Positions 1 through 7,069 of a stretch of 64,000 bases of DNA are shown here, piece by piece (position 1 is the first letter of the stretch; every line of letters starts with the position of its first letter). Both the position numbers and the translations under genes were made by a program. This DNA is from Agathobacter sp. Lineage in GTDB: Bacteria > Bacillota > Clostridia > Lachnospirales > Lachnospiraceae. The stretch spans positions 1-64,000 of the forward strand of contig JALFLB010000057.1 in assembly GCA_022775045.1 (NCBI GenBank). Reading direction: 5' to 3'. A model generated the notes under the pieces. It worked only from the letters and a program-made list of their open reading frames with translations, searched no databases and was not told the DNA's origin.

Positions 1-24
1 TACTAATCGGTCGAGGGCTTGATC
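1..24 (+). rRNA. 23S rRNA, 3' end only
   Basis: The first bases match the conserved 3' end of Firmicutes 23S rRNA (the ACTAAT..GTCGAGGGCTTGA segment). Only this tail lies in the window, so strand is plus and the gene body is upstream. The exact 3' end is uncertain by a few bases. No 5S rRNA follows; the next gene is a tRNA. Confidence 0.85.
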
Positions 25-27
25 AAT

Positions 28-118
28 GTCGTACATCTCCGATGTACGACCAGGCGACATACGAGCAGAGCGAGTATGTTGGTAAAAGCGAGTTCTGGAA
101 GAACTTACGGTAAGTTCT
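28..118 (+). other. Hairpin-rich 23S-tRNA spacer
   Basis: Three hairpins follow the 23S end: a perfect 9-bp stem at 28-36/42-50, a stem built on ACATAC/GTATGT around 55-79, and a perfect 8-bp stem at 100-107/111-118. None has a U-run, so they look like RNA processing signals rather than terminators. No 5S-like sequence is present. Confidence 0.5.
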
Positions 119-153
119 GTATGAAATTTTGAAGGTATAATCCTTTGCAATAA

Positions 154-225
154 TCCTCGATAGCTCAATGGTAGAGCACTCGGCTGTTAACCGAGTTGTT
201 GTAGGTTCGAGCCCTACTCGGGGAG
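154..225 (+). tRNA. tRNA-Asn (GTT)
   Basis: Full cloverleaf with acceptor stem 154-160/218-224, anticodon GTT and a TTCGAGC T-loop. CCA is not encoded; the tRNA is followed by a T-run. Confidence 0.95.
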
Positions 226-241
226 TTTTTTATATAATTTA

Positions 242-313
242 GGCTCCATGGTCAAGCGGTTAAGACATCGCCCTTTCACGGCGGTAACACGGGTTCGATT
301 CCCGTTGGAGTCA
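242..313 (+). tRNA. tRNA-Glu (TTC)
   Basis: Acceptor stem GGCTCCA/TGGAGTC, anticodon TTC in CTTTCAC, T-loop TTCGATT. No encoded CCA. Confidence 0.95.
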
Positions 314-324
314 TTGACTTACGT

Positions 325-397
325 GCCGATGTGGCTCAATTGGCAGAGCAGCTGATTTGTAATCAGCAGGTTATCGGTTCGAGTCCGATCATCGGCT
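325..397 (+). tRNA. tRNA-Thr (TGT)
   Basis: Acceptor stem GCCGATG/CATCGGC, anticodon TGT in TTTGTAA, T-loop TTCGAGT. No encoded CCA. Confidence 0.95.
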
Positions 398-403
398 TTT
401 TTT

Positions 404-477
404 GGACCATTAGCTCAGTTGGTTAGAGCAACCGGCTCATAACCGGTCGGTCCTGGGTTCGAGTCCCCGATGGTCCA
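404..477 (+). tRNA. tRNA with CAT anticodon (Met or Ile2)
   Basis: Complete cloverleaf, acceptor GGACCAT/ATGGTCC, anticodon loop CTCATAA. A CAT anticodon can belong to elongator tRNA-Met or to the lysidine-modified tRNA-Ile2. The GGACC acceptor and GGCTCATAACC anticodon arm resemble Bacillus tRNA-Ile2 as I remember it, so the Met label should not be taken as settled. It is not the initiator, since it lacks the three G-C pairs below the anticodon loop. Confidence 0.9.
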
Positions 478-496
478 TTGTAACAATATTTTTTGT

Positions 497-525
497 TTGC
501 ATTTGCATAGAATGTATAGTATACT
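497..525 (+). promoter_or_regulatory. Internal sigma-A promoter in tRNA array
   Basis: TTGCAT (497-502), 17-base spacer, TATACT (520-525), 13 bases before tRNA-Asp. It would allow the second half of the array to be transcribed without the rRNA promoter. Confidence 0.6.
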
Positions 526-537
526 ATGTATTGATTT

Positions 538-611
538 GGCCTAGTGGCTCAGTTGGTTAGAGCGCCGCCCTGTCACGGCGGAGGTCACGGGTTCGAGTCC
601 CGTCTGGGTCG
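538..611 (+). tRNA. tRNA-Asp (GTC)
   Basis: Acceptor GGCCTAG/CTGGGTC with two G-U pairs, anticodon GTC in CTGTCAC, discriminator G as expected for Asp. Confidence 0.95.
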
Positions 612-689
612 TTTGTTGTGGTCATTCTTTGATTGATTGCGTACGCAAAGCACATCGCATGGCGAGTTATTATGTGTTTTGTTTTACAT

Positions 690-762
690 GGGATCTTAGC
701 TCAGCTGGGAGAGCATCTGCCTTACAAGCAGAGGGTCATAGGTTCGAGCCCTATAGGTCCCA
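690..762 (+). tRNA. tRNA-Val (TAC)
   Basis: Acceptor GGGATCT/AGGTCCC, anticodon TAC in CTTACAA, T-loop TTCGAGC. Confidence 0.95.
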
Positions 763-767
763 TTAAT

Positions 768-851
768 GCCGGCGTGGCGGAACTGGCAGACGCGCAGGAC
801 TTAAAATCCTGTTGTGGTGACACAGTACCGGTTCGATTCCGGTCGCCGGCA
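768..851 (+). tRNA. tRNA-Leu (TAA)
   Basis: Class II tRNA of 84 bases with a long variable arm; acceptor GCCGGCG/CGCCGGC, anticodon TAA in CTTAAAA. Confidence 0.95.
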
Positions 852-893
852 TTACAATCTGTTTCATGGAATCAGGTTGTATCAAATTAATAT

Positions 894-967
894 GTGTGCG
901 TAGCTCAGCTGGATAGAGCACTTGGCTACGGACCAAGGTGTCGGGGGTTCGAATCCTCTCGCGCACG
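894..967 (+). tRNA. tRNA-Arg (ACG)
   Basis: Acceptor GTGTGCG/CGCGCAC, anticodon ACG (read as ICG after deamination) in CTACGGA. Last tRNA of the first array. Confidence 0.95.
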
Positions 968-972
968 TACCG

Positions 973-1002
973 AAAGAGTTCTCAGTTATGAGAACTCTTT
1001 TT
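973..1002 (+). terminator. Terminator of first tRNA array
   Basis: 11-bp perfect stem 973-983/990-1000 with a 6-base loop and a run of T at its 3' side. Confidence 0.85.
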
Positions 1003-1036
1003 AATATATAATTTCTATTATGAGAGAGGAAATCAT

Positions 1037-2143
1037 ATGCTTACTTACAATTTAGAGCAGAGAAATGGTGAGTCAAAATATTACTATATATATAAAATGA
1101 TTCGCAAGGATATTGAGATGGGAAATCTAAAAAAAAATCAGAAATTACCTTCGAAACGTAGCCTTGCAGATCATTTGGGTGTTAGTTTAATTACAGTAGA
1201 AAATGCATATCAGATGCTTAAGGATGAGGGGTATATTGAACCGAGAGAAAGAAGTGGTTATTATGTTTGTGAAATTCATGCAATTGTTCCTGGAAAAGAA
1301 AAGAAACAAAAGCTACAAATGCTTCCGGAGATTACCGAGCATATTGAGGATGGGCGTTTGAGCAATACAGCTTTGAAATCATTTCCGTATTCGTTATATT
1401 TTAAGACGATACGAAGCGTAATTACAGAATATGGAGAAGAACTGCTACAGCGCTCGCCGAATGAGGGGTGTGCGATACTGCGTAACAGTATTGCAGCATA
1501 TCTACTGCGGTATCGAGGTGTTTTTGCCCAGCCAGAGCAGATCATTATCGGGTCTGGGGCGGAGCATTTATATGGAACTGTTGTCCGAATATTGGGTAAG
1601 GATAAGGTATATGGAATTGAAGATCCGTCATATCATCAGATTCGAAAGGTTTATGAGGGAACAGGAGCACGTTGTGAATTACTTACCATGGGGGCGGATG
1701 GTATTGAAAGTGATTTACTGAAAAAAACACAGGCAGATGTTTTGCATGTGACGCCGTTTCATAGTTATCCTTCTGGGGTGACGGCTCCGATTGCTAAGCG
1801 CTATGAGTATTTAAAATGGTCAGAAGGGAGCCGTTTCATAGTTGAGGATGATTTTGACAGTGAGTTTTTTATGCCGGGAAAACCAATCCAGACGCTTTTT
1901 ATGCTAGATGAGAGTAATTCTGTAATTTATATTAATACATTCTCAAAAAGTTTGTCACCTTCGATTCGTATGGGGTATATGATTTTGCCAGAACGTCTTT
2001 TGGAGCGCTATTATGAGACTTCAGGAGGTTTTTCCTGTACGGTCCCGGTTTTGGAACAGTATGCACTGGCAGAATTTATTAATAAAGGATATTTTGAGCA
2101 GCATTTAAACCGTGTAAGGAGAAAACGGAAAGTAGAATCATAA
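1037..2143 (+). CDS. MocR/PdxR-type GntR-aminotransferase regulator, C-terminally short
   Basis: The N-terminus (about residues 10-80) is a GntR winged helix (LPSKRSLADHLGVS, then ENAYQMLKDEGYIEPR). The rest is a fold-type I aminotransferase domain with the PLP lysine near residue 304 in NTFSKSLSPSIRMGY. MocR-type proteins use this domain to sense PLP or an amino compound and usually act on a neighbouring gene. Family members are usually about 450-490 residues; this one stops at 368 inside the HLNRVRRK segment that normally continues into the small C-terminal domain, so some 80-100 residues are missing. The start has a GAGAGGAAA site. No PLP-synthesis or other obvious target gene lies beside it. 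It is probably a damaged regulator; whether the remnant still binds DNA cannot be told. Confidence 0.8.
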   Translation: MLTYNLEQRNGESKYYYIYKMIRKDIEMGNLKKNQKLPSKRSLADHLGVSLITVENAYQMLKDEGYIEPRERSGYYVCEIHAIVPGKEKKQKLQMLPEITEHIEDGRLSNTALKSFPYSLYFKTIRSVITEYGEELLQRSPNEGCAILRNSIAAYLLRYRGVFAQPEQIIIGSGAEHLYGTVVRILGKDKVYGIEDPSYHQIRKVYEGTGARCELLTMGADGIESDLLKKTQADVLHVTPFHSYPSGVTAPIAKRYEYLKWSEGSRFIVEDDFDSEFFMPGKPIQTLFMLDESNSVIYINTFSKSLSPSIRMGYMILPERLLERYYETSGGFSCTVPVLEQYALAEFINKGYFEQHLNRVRRKRKVES

Positions 2144-2172
2144 AATTGAAAGCTGGTAATATATTTTAAGAG

Positions 2173-2197
2173 AGAGTCTGGTAAGACTCTTTTTTTA
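2173..2197 (+). terminator. Terminator after MocR-like gene
   Basis: 7-bp stem AGAGTCT (2173-2179)/AGACTCT (2184-2190) with a GGTA loop and seven T. Confidence 0.85.
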
Positions 2198-2230
2198 TAT
2201 TACCAAAGAATACATTACGTATATTTTCTA

Positions 2231-2265
2231 TTGACAAAATCCTGTGAATAGTGTATATATAACAC
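2231..2265 (+). promoter_or_regulatory. Promoter with inverted repeat over the -10, YtrA-type operon
   Basis: TTGACA (2231-2236), 17-base spacer, TATATA (2254-2259). The -10 lies inside an imperfect inverted repeat GTGT-N7-ACAC (2251-2265). A GntR/YtrA-type regulator is the first gene of the operon, so autorepression through this site is the simplest reading (inference). Confidence 0.6.
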
Positions 2266-2318
2266 ATAAACAGTATGGATGCGCATCTGGGACTGAGGTA
2301 CAAGGAAGAGGGATAAGA

Positions 2319-2363
2319 ATGAATCAGGTATGCAGAAAAAAGAATAGGATCGAGTGGTGGTAA
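2319..2363 (+). CDS. Possible 14-residue leader peptide
   Basis: ATG preceded by a purine-rich AAGGAAGAGGGA site opens a 14-codon frame (MNQVCRKKNRIEWW) ending one base before the ATG of the GntR regulator. It could couple translation to the regulator, whose own ribosome binding site is weak. No homologue is known to me; the frame may be chance. Confidence 0.3.
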   Translation: MNQVCRKKNRIEWW

Positions 2364-2364
2364 T

Positions 2365-2739
2365 ATGAAGATTTTACAGAATTCCGGGGAACCGATTTAT
2401 CAGCAGATAGCGAATCAGTTTAAGTCTGATATTTTGGCTGGAAAGTATACTCAAGGGGAGTATCTTCCATCGATTCGTGGTCTGGCAAAAGATTTGAAAA
2501 TAAGTGTGATAACGACTATGAAGGCGTATGAGGAGCTAGAGTCGGAAGGTCTTGTGACGGCGGTACAGGGCAAAGGCTTTTATGTTAACGCACAGGACAG
2601 TGAGATGCTTAGGGAACAGCATCTGCGTAAGGTAGAGGAATCACTGTTGGAAGCAATTGCAGCGGCACAGGTAGCGAGGCTTACGGATGAGGAATTAATG
2701 GAAACCATGCGTACCCTTTTGAATATGAAAGAGGAATAG
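2365..2739 (+). CDS. GntR-family transcriptional regulator, YtrA subfamily
   Basis: A 124-residue protein with a GntR winged helix (about residues 9-75: PIYQQIANQFKSDILAGKY, then LPSIRGLAKDLKIS and YVEL-type wing) and only a short helical C-terminal tail of about 45 residues for dimerisation. That architecture is typical of YtrA-type repressors, which have no large ligand domain and sit first in ABC-transporter operons. It is followed 16 bases later by an ATPase and two membrane proteins, so it probably controls that exporter, in Bacillus induced by cell-wall antibiotics. The signal here is unknown. Confidence 0.9.
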   Translation: MKILQNSGEPIYQQIANQFKSDILAGKYTQGEYLPSIRGLAKDLKISVITTMKAYEELESEGLVTAVQGKGFYVNAQDSEMLREQHLRKVEESLLEAIAAAQVARLTDEELMETMRTLLNMKEE

Positions 2740-2755
2740 AGAGGAAGGAGCAAAA

Positions 2756-3658
2756 ATGGAATTAAGTTATGTAATAGAGGCACACAATCTTTATAAAAAA
2801 TATCGTGGATTTGAATTAAGTATACCGAATATGGGAATCCCAAAGGGCTTCGCAACGGCTCTGATTGGTGAGAATGGAGCCGGTAAGACAACTCTTCTTA
2901 ATATTCTTGCAGGAATCCGGCTGAATTATCAGGGACAGATCAGGTATTTCGGTCAGTACAATGATAAGGACAGAGAGGAGAATCCGATTGTAAAGGAGAA
3001 AATCGGGTATACCGGACCGGGCAATTATTATTTACCACAGTGGAAGATTGCGCAGGTGGCTAAAGTTAGTGAACTTTTATTTGACAATTTCCATGTAGAC
3101 CGTTTCAATCAGTGGTGTCTAGATCTGGCAGTGACAAAAGATGCAAAGGATAAAGGAAAAAAGGTAAGTTCACTGTCTGATGGAAATCGGATGAAGCTGA
3201 TGATCGCAGGGGTTCTTGCAAGAGATACCGAGCTTTTGATGATGGATGAGCCGGCATCTCCATTGGATCCGTTGATGAGAGACCGTCTTTGCGAACTGAT
3301 TCGCAATTATCTCTGTGAGGATGAAGGACAGCGAAGTGTATTTTTCTCTACCCATAATATTGCAGATATGGAAAACGTTACAGACTATGCCATCATTATG
3401 GCGGGCGGAAAAATCGTTGAGTCAGGATTTGTAGAGGATTTGAAGGAAAAATACATCTTTGTGAAAGGGGAACTTTCGGATGTGCAGAGAGCTGGCGAGG
3501 TTCTTTTTACTATGAGTTCCAATAAGTATGGTTATGAAGGAATCTGTCTGGCAGATCGAATTGATCAGCTTTCTGGATGTGATATTAGTGTGGAGGTACC
3601 AAGCTTGTCCCAGATCAGTGTGGCAGTTATGAAGAACCATTCCAGATTGGCTGGATAG
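2756..3658 (+). CDS. ABC transporter ATP-binding protein
   Basis: A 300-residue ATPase with Walker A GENGAGKTT (about residues 38-46), a degenerate signature LSDGN in place of LSGGQ, Walker B LLMMDEP and the H-loop STHN. The domain is followed by about 75 residues of C-terminal extension, as in YtrB/BcrA-like exporters. It should power the two membrane subunits that follow. GGAAGGAG lies ahead of the ATG. The substrate is not evident; YtrA-linked systems often respond to cell-envelope stress. Confidence 0.9.
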   Translation: MELSYVIEAHNLYKKYRGFELSIPNMGIPKGFATALIGENGAGKTTLLNILAGIRLNYQGQIRYFGQYNDKDREENPIVKEKIGYTGPGNYYLPQWKIAQVAKVSELLFDNFHVDRFNQWCLDLAVTKDAKDKGKKVSSLSDGNRMKLMIAGVLARDTELLMMDEPASPLDPLMRDRLCELIRNYLCEDEGQRSVFFSTHNIADMENVTDYAIIMAGGKIVESGFVEDLKEKYIFVKGELSDVQRAGEVLFTMSSNKYGYEGICLADRIDQLSGCDISVEVPSLSQISVAVMKNHSRLAG

Positions 3659-3667
3659 GAGGTAGAC

Positions 3668-4315
3668 ATGAAAAAAAGTATAAAAAGTTATCTGGTCTTT
3701 ACCTCTCTCAGTTATCGGATCTGGGGTCTGGTAATTGTACCGCTGCTTCTTGCAGGTGTGACAGTCTTTGGAGTTTGTGTGGTAAAGCTGAGGGGAGCGC
3801 AGTTGTATATGATTGCCTCATATGTGCTTGTATTTGAAATATTATCCGATTATTGGTTATTTGGAGGAATTTGCGAGAAACAGACGCGGGAGATGGAATA
3901 TCTGAAGACCTCACTGCGAGGAATCGGAATGTTAAAAAGAGGTCTGATTATAGATCTGCTTCGGAGAGCAGTTTATCTTCTTTTATTTTCTATATTCTGT
4001 TTTGCAGGGAGCGGACAGATGGAAAGTTTTATTATGGGAGCAGAACTTTATCTGGTTATATTAATCGGTTTAAATATTTCACGTTACCTTACAATTATCC
4101 AACAACAGCTGCTTGTAAGTATGCTGGCAATTTTTCCGATGAGTCTGCTGGGTCTGTTGGAGGGATGTCTGGAAGATAACTTCATACGCAGTACTTATAT
4201 GATAGGAATGGAACTGACAATTTTATATATAGTAGCAGTTGTTGTAAGTATTATTACGGTGCAGCATGCAATGAGTCGTGTGAAAGGAAGTTATTATGAA
4301 AAAGGAACTGAGTAA
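3668..4315 (+). CDS. ABC transporter membrane protein (first subunit)
   Basis: A 215-residue, strongly hydrophobic protein with about six predicted membrane segments (for instance around residues 16-38, 46-64, 95-115, 120-140, 150-168, 180-205). It starts after a GGAGGTAGAC site 9 bases past the ATPase stop and overlaps the next gene by 20 bases. No family-level function is recognised beyond permease of the GntR-linked exporter. Confidence 0.75.
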   Translation: MKKSIKSYLVFTSLSYRIWGLVIVPLLLAGVTVFGVCVVKLRGAQLYMIASYVLVFEILSDYWLFGGICEKQTREMEYLKTSLRGIGMLKRGLIIDLLRRAVYLLLFSIFCFAGSGQMESFIMGAELYLVILIGLNISRYLTIIQQQLLVSMLAIFPMSLLGLLEGCLEDNFIRSTYMIGMELTILYIVAVVVSIITVQHAMSRVKGSYYEKGTE

Positions 4316-4991
4316 AGAATTAAAATTGATTCCACATGGAATGAGTCCGAAGATGAATTTGGTGTTTATGATTTCTTTTGTAATATTGGGAATTGTATTT
4401 GAACTGTTAAATTATAAAATGTCTGTAGAGGATGTTTCGGTAACGATGGGTTTTAATCTGGGAGGAGTGTTTTTGTTCTGTGCAGCCATGTTTCCGGGAC
4501 AGATGCTTATTTCTCTGGATATTGTTGCACTTGTACAGACCTCGCCCTATAAAAGGCGTTTACAGACATCGATGCTGACGGAGATTACACTCATGGGAAA
4601 TCTGATCGCAATGACCTTGATTATTGTGTTGCGTGGGATTGCCTGTGCAGTTACCAACACCAGCTTTGAGAAAGGATTCGCAAGCCTTTGTATGACGGGT
4701 GTAATTGGCTTTTTTATCATGGCATTTTCTTCAGTGATGTATAAGCATTTTATCGCTTCTCTTTTAATGCTTTATGTGTTGATGATAGCAGCATCAGGTG
4801 GATATGGATATTTATCTTTCTGTATAAGCAGAGGAATCATGAATTTTTCCATTCATCCGATCTGGGTTGTGATATTGTGTTATGTGTTGATTCTGCTGGG
4901 AGCATTATTGGAAAATATTGTTGCAAAATTGTTTTATAAACATGACATTTCCAAGCTGGCTTTTGGTGCAGCTATGAAAAGGTGTGTATAA
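4296..4991 (+). CDS. ABC transporter membrane protein (second subunit)
   Basis: A 231-residue protein with about six hydrophobic segments (residues about 20-42, 54-75, 100-118, 130-150, 152-172, 190-215). Its start overlaps the previous gene, implying translational coupling. Together with the ATPase and the preceding membrane protein it would form a heterodimeric exporter. Sequence alone does not give the substrate. Confidence 0.75.
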   Translation: MKKELSKELKLIPHGMSPKMNLVFMISFVILGIVFELLNYKMSVEDVSVTMGFNLGGVFLFCAAMFPGQMLISLDIVALVQTSPYKRRLQTSMLTEITLMGNLIAMTLIIVLRGIACAVTNTSFEKGFASLCMTGVIGFFIMAFSSVMYKHFIASLLMLYVLMIAASGGYGYLSFCISRGIMNFSIHPIWVVILCYVLILLGALLENIVAKLFYKHDISKLAFGAAMKRCV

Positions 4992-4994
4992 AGT

Positions 4995-5024
4995 AAAAGA
5001 GCCGGTCGCAAGACCGGCTCTTTT
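4995..5024 (+). terminator. Terminator of GntR-ABC operon
   Basis: 13-bp perfect stem 4995-5007/5012-5024 with a GCAA tetraloop, starting three bases past the stop codon; the stem ends in TTTT. Confidence 0.9.
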
Positions 5025-5061
5025 GAGGGGAGTATAAATAATTAATAAGAGGTATAACATT

Positions 5062-5081
5062 GAAAAGATATACATCTTTTC
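5062..5081 (+). other. AT-rich hairpin in intergenic region
   Basis: Perfect 8-bp stem GAAAAGAT/ATCTTTTC with an ATAC loop. The 5025-5180 stretch otherwise shows no gene. Confidence 0.35.
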
Positions 5082-5180
5082 AAAAACATTATAATTGATT
5101 AAAAGATGGAATGCAATCAAAACTATGAATAATTTTTTAAAAGTTTGTAACACTATTCCTGTAACAAATAAATTAAAGCT

Positions 5181-5206
5181 GTTTTCCGTGGTTTTTCCAG
5201 GAAAAC
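5181..5206 (+). promoter_or_regulatory. Leader hairpin before the Ser/Thr/Asn-rich gene
   Basis: GTTTTCC (5181-5187) pairs with GGAAAAC (5200-5206), extended by TGG/CCA around a TTTTT loop. It ends eight bases before the AGGAGG site at 5214-5219, so it leaves the ribosome binding site free and may protect the mRNA 5' end. Confidence 0.4.
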
Positions 5207-5225
5207 GGGAATCAGGAGGTACACT

Positions 5226-5417
5226 ATGTCTTACAACAGTACAAACAAAAACAGTACAACAAACACCACAGGAAAAACAAGCACTTCCAACAGTTTTTCC
5301 GAACAGTCGACCAGCAAGTCTTCCAATAAGACCAGCAACAAGACCAGCAACAAGGCAACAAATCAGACTTCGGACAGCATGGACGAATCTGATTCAACCA
5401 GCAATTCTTATCGATAA
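5226..5417 (+). CDS. Ser/Thr/Asn-rich low-complexity small protein
   Basis: A 63-residue protein made almost entirely of Ser, Thr, Asn and Lys, with a tandem SNKT repeat near residues 33-45 and a more acidic end (DSMDESDS). It has a strong AGGAGG site 6 bases before the ATG and is followed by a hairpin, which argues for a real gene despite the composition. No signal peptide, membrane segment or cysteine is present. I recognise no function; such proteins are expected to be disordered. Spore-associated roles are one possibility, without evidence here. Confidence 0.65.
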   Translation: MSYNSTNKNSTTNTTGKTSTSNSFSEQSTSKSSNKTSNKTSNKATNQTSDSMDESDSTSNSYR

Positions 5418-5469
5418 TTCTTGTTTGCACGTTATTCGGAAACGAATGCATAAACTTGCATAAAATAAT

Positions 5470-5511
5470 AGAAAACAGATTATGGAGAGATATCTCTGTA
5501 ATCTGTTTTCT
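5470..5511 (+). terminator. Terminator-like hairpin
   Basis: A 13-bp stem AGAAAACAGATTA (5470-5482)/TAATCTGTTTTCT (5499-5511) with a further GAGATATCTC palindrome in the loop. The T-run after it is broken. Confidence 0.65.
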
Positions 5512-5532
5512 GTTGTATAAGGGGGATACTTT

Positions 5533-5862
5533 GTGAGAACATTTGAAATTGTGTATGCTGCTGACGTGGAGAAATTTCTCAGTGAACATCGAGCCATCCT
5601 GATTGATATCAGGGATCGGGAAGAATATAGAAAAGGGCATTGGCCAGGGGCTGTCAATGAACCGTATGATGAGATGGAACGTGAGTTGATACGGATACCC
5701 CAAAACAGGTATCTTTTGCTCTATTGTGAGCATGGAGGGGGAAGCATGCAGATGGCCAGGAGACTTGGGCAGGAAGGCTATCAGGTGGCAACGGTTGTGG
5801 GCGGATATGAAGCAATGAAAAAAGTTAAGGAAAACTATTTCAAAAATGGCAGGAATGTGTAA
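5533..5862 (+). CDS. Rhodanese-like domain protein
   Basis: A 109-residue single rhodanese domain: DIRDREEYRKGHWPGAVNEPYDE, then the active-site loop CEHGGGS with the cysteine that would carry a persulfide, then GYQVATVVGGYEAM. It likely transfers sulfur between small thiols or proteins in the cytoplasm. Translation starts at GTG after a GGGGGA site. The partner is unknown; it is followed 46 bases later by an RNA methyltransferase. Confidence 0.85.
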   Translation: MRTFEIVYAADVEKFLSEHRAILIDIRDREEYRKGHWPGAVNEPYDEMERELIRIPQNRYLLLYCEHGGGSMQMARRLGQEGYQVATVVGGYEAMKKVKENYFKNGRNV

Positions 5863-5908
5863 CAATAGAGAAGGAAAATAAGATTGATTATAAAGAGAAA
5901 GAGAATGT

Positions 5909-7054
5909 ATGAAAACATATGAATTGGTTGCACCTTGTCATTTTGGACTTGAGGCAGTTACAAAAAGAGAAATTTATGATCTGGGATATGAAATTACCCG
6001 GGTGGAAGATGGGCGTGTCAGCTTTGCCGGTGATGCAGAAGCAATCTGTCGTGCCAATATATTTCTAAGAAGTGCGGAGCGTGTATTGCTTTTGGTGGGA
6101 CGTTTTCGTGCAACAACATTTGAGGAACTGTTTGAGGGAATAAAGGCACTTCCTTGGGAGGATTATATTCCTGTGAACGGAAAATTCTGGGTGACAAAAG
6201 CGTCTTCTATCAAAAGTAAGCTTTTTAGTTCTTCGGATATTCAGTCAATTGCGAAGAAAGCAATGGTAGAGCGTATGAAACAGTCCTATCGTCTGGACTG
6301 GTTTCCGGAGGATGGTGCATCGTATCCGGTACGTATATTCCTGTTGAAGGATGAAGTGATGGTGACGCTGGATACTTCAGGGGATTCTCTTCATAAGAGG
6401 GGATACCGCCTGATGACGAGTAAGGCCCCGCTGACGGAAACGCTGGCGGCGGCGCTTATTATGCTGACGCCTTGGAAAAAAGACCGGATTTTGGTGGATC
6501 CGTTTTGCGGAAGTGGAACGTTTCCGATTGAGGCAGCTATGATGGCAGCAAATATTGCACCGGGAATGAACCGTGAATTTACAGCAGAGCAGTGGACAAA
6601 CCTGATTGACCGTAAGCTTTGGTATGAGACCATTGAGGAGGCTCATGAGATGGTGAATATGAGTGTCGAAGTGGATATTCAGGGATATGACATTGATGGC
6701 GAGGTGGTCAAGGCGGCACGGGAGAATGCAAAGCGTGCAGGTGTAGATCATTTGATTCATTTTCAGCAGCGAGCGGTAGCTGATCTTCATCATCCGAAAA
6801 AATATGGTTTCATCATTACCAATCCTCCATATGGAGAGAGGCTTGAGGAGAAGGCGGATCTTCCGGCACTTTATACGCAGATTGGACAGGCATTTGCAGG
6901 ATTGGATGCGTGGTCTCTCTACATGATCACGAGCTACGAGGATGCGCAGCGTTATATTGGAAGAACTGCGGACAAGAACCGAAAAATTTATAATGGCATG
7001 ATTAAGACCTATTTCTATCAGTTTATGGGTCCCAAGCCGCCAAAACGAAAGTAA
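5909..7054 (+). CDS. THUMP-domain class I RNA methyltransferase (RlmL/YpsC type)
   Basis: A 381-residue protein with an N-terminal ferredoxin-like plus THUMP region (about residues 1-160) and a C-terminal Rossmann methyltransferase. Motif I is DPFCGSGTFPIEAA and the catalytic NPPYGER motif (about residue 305) is of the type that methylates exocyclic amines of guanosine. The best family match is YpsC/RlmL-like 23S rRNA N2-guanine methyltransferases. E. coli RlmL carries a second methyltransferase domain that is absent here, as is usual in Firmicutes. Confidence 0.88.
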   Translation: MKTYELVAPCHFGLEAVTKREIYDLGYEITRVEDGRVSFAGDAEAICRANIFLRSAERVLLLVGRFRATTFEELFEGIKALPWEDYIPVNGKFWVTKASSIKSKLFSSSDIQSIAKKAMVERMKQSYRLDWFPEDGASYPVRIFLLKDEVMVTLDTSGDSLHKRGYRLMTSKAPLTETLAAALIMLTPWKKDRILVDPFCGSGTFPIEAAMMAANIAPGMNREFTAEQWTNLIDRKLWYETIEEAHEMVNMSVEVDIQGYDIDGEVVKAARENAKRAGVDHLIHFQQRAVADLHHPKKYGFIITNPPYGERLEEKADLPALYTQIGQAFAGLDAWSLYMITSYEDAQRYIGRTADKNRKIYNGMIKTYFYQFMGPKPPKRK

Positions 7055-7069
7055 AGAATGAGGTAGTAC

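Noticed and set aside
633-966. Long frames on both strands across tRNA-Asp to tRNA-Arg region
   Set aside because: They run through well-formed tRNA genes and translate tRNA sequence (for example GSSPIGP and RFRSPA patterns), a known artefact.
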